The notes under the pieces: generated by a model
Seen by the model: the letters and a program-made list of their open reading frames with translations, nothing else
The model's database searches: none
What the model was told of the DNA's origin: nothing
Assembly: GCF_003977685.1 (NCBI RefSeq)
Contig: NZ_RYZH01000029.1
Location: 28,178 to 92,177, forward strand
Source of the DNA: Tautonia sociabilis
Lineage (GTDB): Bacteria > Planctomycetota > Planctomycetia > Isosphaerales > Isosphaeraceae
Reading direction: 5' to 3'
Length of the DNA: 64,000 nt
Program-made: the position numbers and the translations under genes
Shown: positions 9,401 through 18,600 of the stretch, in pieces
Layout: every line of letters begins with the position of its first letter
Position numbering within the stretch: the first letter of the stretch is position 1

Positions 9401-9610
9401 CTCGAACCGGCCGACGGCCACGATCCGGCCGTCCCGAACCGCGACGTCGGCCGATCGCGCCGGCGCCCCCGTTCCGTCGACGACGGTACCGCCCTTCAAC
9501 ACCAAATCGGCGGAAACGCCCGCCGCACCGATCGCGAGGGGGCTCGCCAGCGCGGCGAGGAACCAGCAGACCGTGAGGCAACAGGCCGAACGTCGGCGTC
9601 GTGTCATCAT
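6404..9610 (-). CDS. Exported fusion of a D-aminoacylase-family and a YtcJ-family amidohydrolase
   Basis: 1068 residues from the ATG at 9610. An arginine-rich, hydrophobic N-terminus (to about residue 34) looks like a signal peptide. Residues about 30-545 are an N-acyl-D-amino-acid deacylase-type domain: metal-binding FIDLHTHSD, the conserved cysteine in VTTIVTGNCGG, ISHLKASG, and the late aspartate in ATASDGSAH. Residues about 548-1068 are a YtcJ/Amidohydro_3 domain: PGLIDAHGHLLM, FIDGAMGSRGA, THAIGDKGN, RVEHAQV and FGSDFPVE. Both halves keep their metal-site residues, so both may be active. The expected chemistry is hydrolysis of N-acyl D-amino acids or related amides and imides outside the cytoplasm, perhaps on peptidoglycan-derived material; the substrates are not readable from sequence. 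These families are normally separate proteins of about 500-570 residues. No operon partner: a 402-base gap lies upstream. Confidence 0.92.
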   Translation of the reverse strand: MMTRRRRSACCLTVCWFLAALASPLAIGAAGVSADLVLKGGTVVDGTGAPARSADVAVRDGRIVAVGRFEIEPGTEVIDATGLVVAPGFIDLHTHSDRSILQDPTRANRNYQAQGVTTIVTGNCGGGPIDVAAYLDAIDENGAGTNVIHLVPHGAVRAEVIGNADRRASPDELDRMAEIVRRGMEAGAWGMSTGLIYIPSRYGDTDELIALARVVAEHGGIYASHIRGEGTGLLDSIDEALRIGREAGVPAHISHLKASGKDAWGLVGPACDRIAEARAAGQRASADQYPYVASSTSLGAMVVPDWALRDGDEAFAEIADDPRRGEELREEIRAGLVRRNGGEAIRIARYPKRTDWVGKSVAAIAQEEGMPPEEIVVEIQRNGGASAISFIMSEQDVRHVMARDFVATASDGSAHFPGGDDRPHPRSYGTFPRKIRYALDDGVISLEAAIRSSSGLPAEILGLPDRGTIREGAVADLVVFDPDAFRDAATFDDPTVLAPGVVHLLIAGTPAISGGRFMDTLPGRALRLQSDGPADLIVSASRIWTGDPELPWAEAVACRAGEIVAVGSIDDIARYRGPNTRIVDRPEGFAMPGLIDAHGHLLMLGSSIEEVDLRDVAALDEVGRLIRERAESLPEGAWVTGRNWDQSLWPGGEFPTAAILDEASPDHPVWLRRVDGHAGWANSEAMRLAGVTAGSEAPSDGQIIRDDNGNPTGVFIDGAMGLVGRVVPELSADDVRRRLLLAQDAVLAVGLTGVHDAGVPAGVAAAFRQLDRDGLLKLRVYGMANPPDGRELEFVSRPPEASDPDARFRLQAIKLFIDGAMGSRGALMFEPYADDPENSGLYLIEPDLLLEVTTAALRNGWQVCTHAIGDKGNALVLDAYEAALQAVPEADDARLRVEHAQVVRPQDVPRFARLGIIASMQPAHASTDMRWADDRLGPSRVLGAYAWRWFRDAGVRLAFGSDFPVEIPSPFWGLYASVSRQDARGLPDGGWHPEHLLSLHEALRGFTSGSAFSAFDEQRLGLLRPGYRADLTVIDRDPFASSPQEIREAEVTETIIDGEVVFSGDSPR

Positions 9611-9872
9611 CCGAGGTCCCCTTCGAGCGTTCCCTGACGGTGTTCCGGCACCGATCGCCCGATTATGGGGGCGAGGGCGCCGGGTCGCCAGGGCCGACCC
9701 GGGGGTAGGCGGTCCCTCCGTCCGCGAGCCGCCGGGAGCCTCAACCGGTCGGCCTCGTTCATCATCCGATCGCCGACGCCCCACCCGCCGCCCCCTCAGC
9801 CCCCCGGACGGCCGGTGTCGGCAGAGGACGCCAAGAGGCCAGGAAGAAGGCGGGGCGATCCCGAAATCGAAA

Positions 9873-9906
9873 CGGCCGCCCACCGGATCGATCCGGGGGG
9901 CGGCCG
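9873..9906 (-). terminator. Intrinsic terminator (minus strand)
   Basis: A 34-base near-perfect palindrome: two 16-base arms with one mismatch around a 2-base centre. Read on the minus strand it is followed by tttcgatttc. It lies about 105 bases downstream of the small gene at 10013-10228. Confidence 0.6.
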
Positions 9907-10012
9907 AGGGGTGATTCGAGCGGATCGGTCAGCCGATCGGAGGCCATTCGCCCGAGGGGAGTCCGATCCCCAGGGCAGTCAATCGGGGCGAACCGATCGC
10001 TTCGGGCTCCGG

Positions 10013-10228
10013 TCAGGAGCGGTCGGTCGAGACGGTGCCGCGGGGCTCGGCGGAGCGCCGGCCCGTGCGGCCGGAGTTGGCGTAGGAGGCCGTCAGAGCG
10101 CCCAGCAGCAGCGAGCGGCGACCGCTCCGGGCCGAGACCCCGCCGCGACGGATCCGGGCCATGGCCCCGGCCCACTCGAACCCGTGATGCGTCGGTGCGG
10201 TCTTCTTCTTGGAATTCACCACGCTCAT
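10013..10228 (-). CDS. Possible small basic protein, 71 residues, unknown
   Basis: The ATG is preceded by GGAG twelve bases upstream (a little far) and the stop is followed by the hairpin plus T-rich terminator at 9873-9906. The product is strongly basic (KKK near the N-terminus, many R) with a short hydrophobic patch LLLGALTASY near residue 42. No family recognised. The support is the ribosome site and the terminator rather than homology, so a chance open frame remains possible. Confidence 0.4.
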   Translation of the reverse strand: MSVVNSKKKTAPTHHGFEWAGAMARIRRGGVSARSGRRSLLLGALTASYANSGRTGRRSAEPRGTVSTDRS

Positions 10229-10722
10229 CGTATCGAATCGCTCCAGGTTCAGGGGGCCGGGGTGCCGGAAAGCTCGACGGCCCCGACCTCACCAGACCAA
10301 TCCGTTGCACCGCGAGGGCCCCGAATTCCAGCGTTCCAGCACGCTCTCCCTAGCGGCCGGGCGACCGGTCGCGGTGTCCCAGCACCGCGGGGGCCAGGTG
10401 TTCGGATCATTGCTGAGGCGCCCGCACTGCGCACGACCAGGAGGATGTGCGGGCCGCCGGATCCCGATCGAGTCCGGTAGAAGCCCCGGTGTTATCGTCC
10501 CGATCGGCCGAGAACTTCACCGATCACGACGGGTTCCGCTGGTTCGCCGGATCCGGTGTGAATCGCTCAATCAGCCGGCTCGAAGGGATGTGGGCCACAC
10601 CGACACCTCAATCGGAATAAAAGCATCCTAATCTGGTGTCCGAGACCCGGCAAGCGAAATCCGGGATCTTCACCCCGATTCAACAATTCGAGACACTCGC
10701 GGGGCACGCCCAACCGTGGGGA
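10229..10722. other. Intergenic region, no gene seen
   Basis: 494 bases between the small gene 10013-10228 and the end of the CPBP protease gene. Frames here give only arginine/proline-rich products without ribosome sites. The part 10590-10640 is AT-richer than its surroundings (ggaataaaagcatcctaatc), and its minus strand contains gcttttatt, so it may help terminate the protease transcript. Confidence 0.4.
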
Positions 10723-11826
10723 TCAATCCGGTCGGGCTTCCGCCCCCACCGGATCGGCCTCGAGCTCGGCCGAGGAGGAGGGGACCGGCGGGACGGGAAT
10801 CGCCTCGGCCTCCTCGTCCTGGGAGGCCGAGGGAACCAGCAGCAGCAGGGCGATCATCGCCGCCGTGCTCAGGCCGTTGAAGGTGGCATGCATCGCGATC
10901 GGAGCGACCAGCCCGCCGGTCCTCCGGTAGACGATGCCCAGCCCGACCGCCAGCACGAACAGCGGGATCGGCGCCGGCCACTGGCCAAAGTGCACTCCCG
11001 CGAACAGGGCCGCCGGCAGCAGCAACGCCGCCCGGCTCCTCGGTCGGCCGACCGGGGCGCTCGCCCCCCGCTTCCCCGCCGGGGAGTCCTCCCCAACTTC
11101 GGCGACCGCCGGCCCTCCGTCCGGGGCCTTCAGGAAGACCAGGTCCCCCGGATCCTCGACCCGGGGCAGTTCCTCCCGGACCCGGGCGGGATCGAGCCGT
11201 TTCTCCAACCAGCCCTGCAGGATGCCGCGGAACATCAGCTCCTCGGCCGCCGGCGCCAGCACCACCGCCGAGACCAGGGCCAGCACCATGACCGCTGGCG
11301 AGGGGCGCTCCATCAGCATCTGCTGCAACGGGTGGGCCGTCGGCTCCCAGACGAAGATCGCCGCGAGCTGGACCGCGTAGACCAGGGGCACCAGGCAGAG
11401 GGCCGCCACCACGCCAGTCGCCACGTCAGACAGAAGCGTCTCCCAGCGGAAGCCCAGGTCGGCCGCCTTCGCCCGGCAGGAAAGGACGAGCATCGCCGGC
11501 AGCACGACCAGCAGCGTCAGGTTGACCAACGACACGGCGGCCATCGCGTCGACCAGATCCAGATTCCCCGACTCGTCCCGACGGCCCCGGAGAATCGCGG
11601 AGGCGATCACCGTGACCACCTGCCAGGCGAGGAAACAGAAGAGGGCCTCTCGGCCCCCCCAGGGGACCGCCCGGGCCGGCCGGGTGGGCACGATCGGCCG
11701 GCCCGACCACCAGCGCTCGGCGACCACCGCCCAGGAGGCGGAGATCGCCAGCAACACCCCCATCGCCAGGCCGAGGAGCAGGAGCGCCGATCGCATCGGA
11801 ACGTCGAGTTGGGGATCGAGCGGCAT
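10723..11826 (-). CDS. CPBP-family intramembrane metalloprotease
   Basis: 367 residues from the ATG at 11826, which has GGAG about 11 bases upstream; a GTG four codons earlier has no ribosome site. Several membrane helices are visible. The three CPBP motifs are present: EELMFRG (glutamate pair plus arginine), FAGVHFGQ and HATFN, which supply the zinc-binding glutamate and histidines of the Rce1/Abi fold. A hydrophilic loop of about 60 residues (RVEDPGDLVFLKAPDGG and on) separates the first motif from the second; the C-terminus is acidic. Members process prenylated proteins or peptides, or act in bacteriocin immunity; the substrate here is unknown. Divergent from tyrS, sharing a 181-base upstream region. 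Confidence 0.88.
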   Translation of the reverse strand: MPLDPQLDVPMRSALLLLGLAMGVLLAISASWAVVAERWWSGRPIVPTRPARAVPWGGREALFCFLAWQVVTVIASAILRGRRDESGNLDLVDAMAAVSLVNLTLLVVLPAMLVLSCRAKAADLGFRWETLLSDVATGVVAALCLVPLVYAVQLAAIFVWEPTAHPLQQMLMERPSPAVMVLALVSAVVLAPAAEELMFRGILQGWLEKRLDPARVREELPRVEDPGDLVFLKAPDGGPAVAEVGEDSPAGKRGASAPVGRPRSRAALLLPAALFAGVHFGQWPAPIPLFVLAVGLGIVYRRTGGLVAPIAMHATFNGLSTAAMIALLLLVPSASQDEEAEAIPVPPVPSSSAELEADPVGAEARPD

Positions 11827-11909
11827 CGGCGGCGGCACTCCGGCAAGGCGGGAAAGAACGAGGAGGTTCGACCCTCCAATGGTAGGACCCGACCGGCCAT
11901 CGGGCCACC

Positions 11910-11938
11910 TTGTCCGAACCGAAGCGATGGCCTAGAAT
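11910..11938 (+). promoter_or_regulatory. Sigma-70-type promoter of tyrS
   Basis: -35 TTGTCC at 11910-11915 and -10 TAGAAT at 11933-11938, separated by exactly 17 bases, about 70 bases before the tyrS start. Confidence 0.6.
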
Positions 11939-12007
11939 CGCTCCCGCCCCGCCCCGGGGGCCCCCTCGAACCCGATCCGCAAGCCCCGACCCAGGTTAGC
12001 GCCCCCG

Positions 12008-13225
12008 ATGCGACCCGCCGCCGAGCAACTCGACCTCCTCCGACGGGGGATCGACGCGATCACCCCCGAGGCCGAATTCGTCAAGAAGCTGGAGGCGTCG
12101 GCCCGCACCGGGACCCCGCTGCGGGTCAAGTACGGCATCGACCCGACCGGCATCGACGTCCACCTCGGCCATACCGTCCCGCTGCGGAAGCTCCGGCAGT
12201 TCCAGGATCTCGGGCACACGGCCGTCATCATCATCGGCGACTACACCGCCCTGGTCGGCGACCCCTCCGGCCGCTCCGACCACCGCGCCGGTCTGACGAA
12301 GGAACAGGTCGAGGCCAACGCCCGAGACTACCTCGCCCAGGTCGGCAAGATCGTCGACCTCTCCCGCGCCGAGGTCCGCCACAACGGCGATTGGTTCTCC
12401 CGGTGGACCTTCCTGGACGTCCTGGACCTGACCCGACGCATGACCATCGGCCAGGTCTCCGCCCGCGAGGACTTCGCCCTGCGGCTCAAGTCGGAGAAGC
12501 CGGTCTACCTGAGCGAATGCCTCTACCCACTCATGCAGGGATGGGACTCAGTGGAGATCCGGGCCGACGTGGAGCTGGGGGGAACCGAGCAGCTCTTCAA
12601 CCTGCTCGTCGCCCGCGACCTCCAGCAGGACGAGGGGCAGCCGCCTCAGGTGGCCATGACGATGCCGATTCTGGTGGGCACCGACGGCAAGCAGCGCATG
12701 GGCAAGAGCCTGGGGAATTACATCGGCGTCTCCGAGCCTCCGGAAACGCAATTCGGCAAGGTGATGAGCATCCCCGACGAGCCGATGCGCCAGTACTTCA
12801 CCCTGCTGACCGACCTCCCGATGGCCGAGATCGACGCGATGCTCGCCCCCGGGGTGAACCCCCGAGACGCCAAGGAGGTTCTCGGCAAGACGATCGTCTC
12901 CCAGTACCACGGCCCCGAGGCCGCCGAGGCCGCCGCCGCCGCCTTCCGCCGCCGTGCCGCCGGCGAGGACCCCGAGGAGATCCCCGAGGTCCCGGTCCCC
13001 CGCGACCAGTTCGACGCCGACGGCCGGATCACCATGCCCAGGCTGATCGTCGCCCTCAAGCTCGATTCGAGCACCTCCAACGCCCGCCGAGTCATCGAGC
13101 AGGGGGGCGTCACCATCGGCCCCGACCGGACGCCTGTGACCGACCCAAAGGCGCCGATCGCCGTCCCCGACGGGTTGATCGTCCGTGTCGGCAAGCGGAA
13201 GATCGCCCGAGTGCGGCGCTCCTGA
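12008..13225 (+). CDS. tyrS: Tyrosyl-tRNA synthetase
   Basis: 405 residues, the usual length. Charges tRNA-Tyr with tyrosine in the cytoplasm (EC 6.1.1.1). The class I signatures are visible: the HIGH-like motif HLGH at about residue 54 within GIDPTGIDVHLGHTVPL, and the KMSKS-like loop RMGKS at about residue 230. The segment GDYTALVGDPSGRS is typical of the family. The C-terminal 70 residues contain an S4-like RNA-binding segment (PRLIVALKLDSSTSNARRVIEQGGVTI). A promoter with a 17-base spacer lies upstream. The oxidoreductase gene follows after 65 bases and may be cotranscribed. Confidence 0.97.
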   Translation: MRPAAEQLDLLRRGIDAITPEAEFVKKLEASARTGTPLRVKYGIDPTGIDVHLGHTVPLRKLRQFQDLGHTAVIIIGDYTALVGDPSGRSDHRAGLTKEQVEANARDYLAQVGKIVDLSRAEVRHNGDWFSRWTFLDVLDLTRRMTIGQVSAREDFALRLKSEKPVYLSECLYPLMQGWDSVEIRADVELGGTEQLFNLLVARDLQQDEGQPPQVAMTMPILVGTDGKQRMGKSLGNYIGVSEPPETQFGKVMSIPDEPMRQYFTLLTDLPMAEIDAMLAPGVNPRDAKEVLGKTIVSQYHGPEAAEAAAAAFRRRAAGEDPEEIPEVPVPRDQFDADGRITMPRLIVALKLDSSTSNARRVIEQGGVTIGPDRTPVTDPKAPIAVPDGLIVRVGKRKIARVRRS

Positions 13226-13290
13226 CGCGAGCGGCCCCGATCGCCGCCACACTCCTTCGCAGGACAGACAAAGGACAGGGACCACGAATC

Positions 13291-14358
13291 ATGGCCGAAC
13301 ACGGCATCGGACTCGTCGGCTGCGGCATGATCGCCGAGTACCACACCAAGGCGATCAACGAGATCCCCGGGGCCCGCGTCGTGGCCGTCTTCGACCAGGT
13401 GCCCGGCCGGGGAGAGAAAATCGTCGGCATGGCCGAGGGAGGAGAGGTCGCCATCTACGACGATCTGGAAAAGATGCTCGCCCACCCGGGGCTGGACGTG
13501 GTCAGCGTCTGCACCCCCAGCGGCGCCCACCGGGACCCGGCCGTCGCGGCGGCGAAGGCGGGCAAACACGTGGTCGTCGAGAAGCCGCTGGAAATCACCC
13601 TGGCCCGCTGCGACGCGATCATCAACGCCTGCGACGCCGCCGGCACTCGGCTCTGCACCATCTTCCCCTCACGATACTCCCCGGCCAACGCCCGGCTGAA
13701 GGAGGCAATCGAACTGGGCCGCTTCGGCCGACTGACGCTGGGAGACACCTACATCAAGTGGTGGCGCACCCAGGAGTATTACGACTCCGGCGGCTGGCGC
13801 GGCACCTGGGCCCTCGACGGCGGCGGCGCCCTGATGAACCAGTCGATCCACAACGTCGACCTGCTCTCCTGGCTCATGGGAGAGGTCGAGACCGTCACCG
13901 CCCTGACCGCCACGCTCGCCCACGAACGCATCGAGGTGGAGGACACCGCCGTCGCCGCCGTCCGCTTCAAGAACGGCGCCCTCGGCGTCATCGAGGCCGC
14001 CACCAGCGCCTATCCCGGCCTCTCCAAGCGGATCGAGATCCACGGCGACCGCGGCTCGGCCCGGATCGAACAGGACGACATCACCCTCTGGGAGTTCCAG
14101 GAGAAGGTCCCCAGCGACAACGACATCCTCGCCGCCATGGCCCGGGCCGGCGCCACCGGCGGCGGCTCCGACCCCCGCGGCATCACCCACGAGGGGCACC
14201 GCCTGCAGCTCTCCGACTTCCTCGCCGCCATCGATGAGGGACGCCCCGCCTTCGTCGACGGCCGCGAAGGGCGCAAGTCGGTCGAGATCATCCGCGCTAT
14301 CTACCGGTCGGCAGAGCAGGGGGGGAAACCGGTCACGCTGCCCTTGACGGACGACTGA
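13291..14358 (+). CDS. Gfo/Idh/MocA-family oxidoreductase
   Basis: 355 residues. NAD(P)-dependent dehydrogenase of the glucose-fructose oxidoreductase family. The Rossmann fingerprint GLVGCGMIAEYH is at the N-terminus, the family motif VVEKPLE carries the catalytic lysine at about residue 95, and the C-terminal domain holds GGALMNQSIHNVDLLSWLMG with the conserved histidine. The start ATG has AGGACAGGGA upstream. The usual substrates are sugars, inositols or nucleotide sugars. It sits between tyrS and an LpxL-type acyltransferase, so a role in making a surface-glycan sugar is possible but unproven. Confidence 0.92.
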   Translation: MAEHGIGLVGCGMIAEYHTKAINEIPGARVVAVFDQVPGRGEKIVGMAEGGEVAIYDDLEKMLAHPGLDVVSVCTPSGAHRDPAVAAAKAGKHVVVEKPLEITLARCDAIINACDAAGTRLCTIFPSRYSPANARLKEAIELGRFGRLTLGDTYIKWWRTQEYYDSGGWRGTWALDGGGALMNQSIHNVDLLSWLMGEVETVTALTATLAHERIEVEDTAVAAVRFKNGALGVIEAATSAYPGLSKRIEIHGDRGSARIEQDDITLWEFQEKVPSDNDILAAMARAGATGGGSDPRGITHEGHRLQLSDFLAAIDEGRPAFVDGREGRKSVEIIRAIYRSAEQGGKPVTLPLTDD

Positions 14359-14578
14359 TTCCGGAGGTCTCCGACCGCTGATCCTCCAAGTCCTGGGGCG
14401 GCTCGGGTCGACCCGACCCCTCCCGCCCCCGCCGATCCCCGAGCCCAACCACCGCTTGATGCCCGGATGACCCCGAGCACAAACCGAGGCGAGGCGGGGC
14501 CGATCAGCCTCGCCCAACCTCCTCGACCGGACGAGATCGCCGGCCGACTCCCATCGCGGCTCAACGGAGTGACCGCCG

Positions 14579-15532
14579 ATGTTCCCCAAGCGATCCCGAG
14601 CGAAGAAGCCCCGCAACAAGGCGATCGACTACGCCACGTACCTCGGCGTCCGGCTCGTCGTCTTCCTGGCGCAGCGGCTCTCGATCCGGCAATCGTACGC
14701 GCTGGCCGACGCCATCGCGGCGCTGGTCTACCGGATCGACAAACGCCATCGCGAGGTGGCCATGGAGAACCTCCGCCTGGCGTTCGGCGACGACTATTCG
14801 GAGGCGGAGCGCGAGCGGATCGTCCGAGGCGTCTACCGGCACTTCCTCCGGATGGTGATGGAGATGCTGCACATCCCCCGGATGATGAGCCTGACCACCT
14901 GGCGACGGTACCTCCGCCTGGAGGGGCACGAGGCGGTGCTGGAACGGCTGCTCAAGGGCGGGCCGATGATCATGCTGACCGGCCATTATGGAAACTGGGA
15001 GATGGCCGGCTACCTGTTCGGCGCCTTCGGCTTCCCGCCGAACTCGGTCGCCCGGACGCTGGACAACCCCCACCTGGACCGCTTCCTCCGCTCCTTCCGA
15101 GAGCGCACCGGCCAGCGGATGATCGCCAAGAAGGGGGGGAGCGAGGCGATGGTCGACGTGCTGGAGTCCGGCGGCCTGCTATCGATGCTCGCCGACCAGG
15201 ACGCCGGGCCCAAGGGGCTGTTCGTCCCCTTCTTCGGCCGGCCGGCGTCGACGTTCAAGGCGATCGCCCTGCTGGCGATCGAGTACAACGCTCCGATCGT
15301 CGTCGGCGGCGCCCGCCGCATCGGCGACGACTTCCGCTACGTCGTCGAGGTCGAGGAGATCATCGACCCCGACCCGGAGAACGCCTCTCCCGACCTCGTC
15401 CCCGAGCTGACCCGACGCTACACCGCCGCCCTGGAGCGGATGATCCGCCGCGATCCAACGCAGTACCTCTGGCTCCACCGGCGCTGGAAGCACCAGCCGC
15501 AACCCCGGAAGGCGAAGCCGAAGGCGGCCTGA
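14579..15532 (+). CDS. LpxL/HtrB-type lysophospholipid or lipid A acyltransferase
   Basis: 317 residues, the normal length for the lipid A acyltransferase family. A hydrophobic segment (YLGVRLVVFLAQRL) near the N-terminus probably anchors it to the inner membrane. The HX4E catalytic motif is GHYGNWE at about residue 135; further family blocks are ADQDAGPKGLFVPFFGRPAST and the terminal YLWLHRRWK. It would transfer a fatty acyl chain to a lipid A-like acceptor. Together with kdsA, hldD and hldE in this window it supports an LPS-type outer membrane. The exact acyl donor and position cannot be read. Confidence 0.9.
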   Translation: MFPKRSRAKKPRNKAIDYATYLGVRLVVFLAQRLSIRQSYALADAIAALVYRIDKRHREVAMENLRLAFGDDYSEAERERIVRGVYRHFLRMVMEMLHIPRMMSLTTWRRYLRLEGHEAVLERLLKGGPMIMLTGHYGNWEMAGYLFGAFGFPPNSVARTLDNPHLDRFLRSFRERTGQRMIAKKGGSEAMVDVLESGGLLSMLADQDAGPKGLFVPFFGRPASTFKAIALLAIEYNAPIVVGGARRIGDDFRYVVEVEEIIDPDPENASPDLVPELTRRYTAALERMIRRDPTQYLWLHRRWKHQPQPRKAKPKAA

Positions 15533-15677
15533 GGCCGGTTGAGCTGGATGACCGGCGATCGGCCCGGAATGGCCGGGGTCGGGGCGACCCCGGTTCGGGA
15601 GGCGCTCGACGCCGGGGGAGAGACGACCCCCGCTCCCCGGCCGTCGCGACGTCGAGCGGCCTGATCGCCAGAGGCCC

Positions 15678-18600
15678 CTACTCGGAGCGGAGCAGGGAGA
15701 GGCCAAGGTCGATGCCCTGCCCCCCGCCGGTCTGCCGGCATCGGACGGCGATGACGTTCCGGCCGGCTCGGAAGGCGGAGCGCTGCTCGGGGGAGAGCAG
15801 CAGGTCGCGATAGGAGGTGACGTACCCGTCGACCGAGACGATGGGGCGGCCGTTGACGATAACCTGGGCCCCCTCGTCGTGGAAGAGGCGGAGGGTCAGC
15901 TGATCGTCGGGCGAGAGCCCGGGCAGGTCGACCTCGGTGCGCAGCCAGATGGTCGGGGTGTCCCATCGGGTGTGCACGGCGATGCCCGGGGTGCCCTCGG
16001 TGCCGAAGCCGGAGCGGCCGGAGGCCCAGGAAGAGGCATCGAAGTCGGGGGAGGCCCAGCCCTCACCGGGGTCGCTGGTGGTGTAGGACCACGAGGCCCC
16101 GGCTCCCGATTCGCCGGTCGGCAGCACGGCCTGGCGGCGGGATGCCGCCGAGTCGACCGCGACCGGCACCGAGGGATCGACCCCAAGGTCCTCGGGCAAG
16201 GGCTCGGCGGTGACGAGTTCGAGGGTCGGGTCGATGGGGTAGCGGCCGGTCGAGTCTCCGAAGATCGCCAGGCCGCCAACGTGCTCGGCGTCCTCGGGGA
16301 CCTCGAAGCGGAGGACCAGCGGCTCGCCGGCGGCGATGGCGAGGCGGGCGGCCTCGGGCAGTTCACCGCCGAATTCCAGCAGGGCGCCGTGGCTGCCGTG
16401 CTCGACGCCGGCCAGGTGGGAGAGCACTCCCCGGGAGTCGGCCGGGTCGTCCTCGAGCGGCTCAGCGGGCAGGGGCTCGCCGTTGATCGAGACAACCAGG
16501 GTGCTGGGGAAGGGGCGAGCGTCGGTCTGCGGATAGTCCTGCGCGTTGACGCGATCGGGCCAGTCGACCCGCTCTCGACCGGCCTTCGCCGAGGCCTCGA
16601 CGAGCAGGTTGAACGACTCGGGCTTCGCCTGAGCGACTGCCTGGGGAACGGCGATGCGGTACTCGAAGTACCCGTGGCCTCGGCCGTAGACCTTCCCCTC
16701 GGGAGCGTTGGCGGGGTCGGACCATTGGCTTCGGGCGTAGTCCTCCGGGTCGAACCGCAGCGTGACCTCACGCTCCAGGGCCGCCTTCCGGGAAACCCGG
16801 GGCGCCCCGTCCTCGGAACGGACGACCAGATTGACGTAGTTGGCCGCGAACCGGCGATTCTGGGGATCCCGAAGGGTCAGGATCAGGGCGCCGACGAAGG
16901 GGTAATCGGGCAAAGTCACCCGGATCGGCTCCTGCCAGGTCACGCCGTAAGGCTCCCAGCGCGCGGGGAAGGACTCGGGCGCCACCACCATCCGCTCGTT
17001 GCCCCGATCATCGGCCCCCTGAACCCACCAGCGCAGGGCGGGCTCGAAGTCCAGATCGGAGTAATGGCTGATGAAGACCGGCACCTCGACCGTCTCCCCC
17101 GGCCGTCCGACGATCGCCGGAGGGGCGTCGAAACCGACGAAGTCGGCCTGGTTCAGCTCGTTGACCCACATGTCGGGCAGGAAGGCGTCGTAGCCGAAGA
17201 CCTTGGGGGTGCGGTCGTAGTTGAGGAAGCCGTTGTGCTCCCATTCGATGTCGGTCAGCTCGGTGTAGATATACCCCTGGATCGTGTTGTGCTTGCGCAG
17301 TTGTGTGGTCAGATAGCGGAAGCCCCAGGAAATGTCCCGGTCGCCGCCGCCGGCCGAGACGTTGCCGTATTCGGAATTCATCAGGGGCTCGGTTCCCTGC
17401 ACTTGGCCGGGGACGTAGTTGAACGGGCTTCCGGGCTTGGTCTGGGAGACGACCTCCTCGATGTGGGCCCGGGCGCGGTCGTCGTCGTCGATGTAGAAGT
17501 GCCAGGAGTTGATGTCGGTCCCCTCGACGTGGTCGCGCTTGTCGGGCGAGTTGTCCTCGACGAGTCGGGTCGGATCGAGCGCCCGGATGGCGGCGACCAT
17601 CGCCTTGACCCACTGATGCGTTTCGGTCGCCTGTTTGTAGGACTGCCAGGGGAAGGGGGCGAGGCCCCAGGTCTCGTTGAAGGCGACCCAGGACCAGATG
17701 CTCGGGTGGTTGCGGTCGCGAGGGACGGCCTCCCGCATCGTGCGCTCCCAGGAGTCTCGGGCGGTCTGGTCCTGCTCCCAGGTGTTGGGGAGGTCCTGCA
17801 TGATGAGCAGGCCGTACTTGTCGGCCCAATAGAGCTTCCTCGGCTCCTCGGTCTTGATATGGATGCGCAGGCAGTTGAGCCCGTGAACGCGGGCCGAGGC
17901 GACGTCTCGCCGCAGGAACTCGTCGCTGGGGGCGGTGTAGAGTCCGTCGGGGTTGTACGACTGGTCGAGCGCCCCCCGGATGTAGACGGGTTTGCCGTTG
18001 AGCAGGAAGCGTTCGAACGGCTCGTCGCCGAAGGTCCCCCGAGCGATCGTCCGCAGGCCGAAATAGGTGCGCACCGAGTCGATGACGTTGCCGGCGGGGT
18101 CCTTCAACTCGATCGCCAGGTCATACAGGTGCGGCGACTCGGGGGACCACGGCTTCGCCTGGCTCACGACGGCCTCGATCCGGGCCGAGGCCAGCTCCCC
18201 CTCGGACGACCGGGAGGGTGCGGCCACTCGGGCCGAGGCCGCCTCGACGGTCGGATCGTCGGGCTTCAGGGAGACGGTCCATTCCCCCTCGGGCCGGGGG
18301 CCGCCGACGGTCACGTCGATCGCCACCCGAGCCGGGTCGAGCGACTCGGTACGGATGAAGAAGCCGGCGATGTACGACTCGGGCCGAGCTTCCAGCCAGA
18401 CTGTCTGCCAGATGCCCGAGACGGTCGTGTACCAGTCGATCTGCTTGCCGGTCGGCAGGTTCCGGGCGGTGGGGTCGAAGGCTCGGACGACAAGGACGTT
18501 CTCGCCGTCGCCGTCGGCCAGCGCATCGGTCACGTCCGCCTCGAACGGCGTGTAGCCCCCCTCGTGCTCGGCGACCTTGGTACCGTTGACCCAAACGTCG

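Noticed and set aside
6611..9637. 1008-residue open frame on the plus strand
   Set aside because: It is the antisense shadow of the amidohydrolase gene. High G/C third positions leave the opposite strand without stops; the product is G/V/D-rich and resembles no family.
10636..13290. 885-codon in-frame extension before the oxidoreductase
   Set aside because: It overlaps tyrS and the CPBP gene, carries no family similarity and lacks a ribosome site; the true start is 13291.
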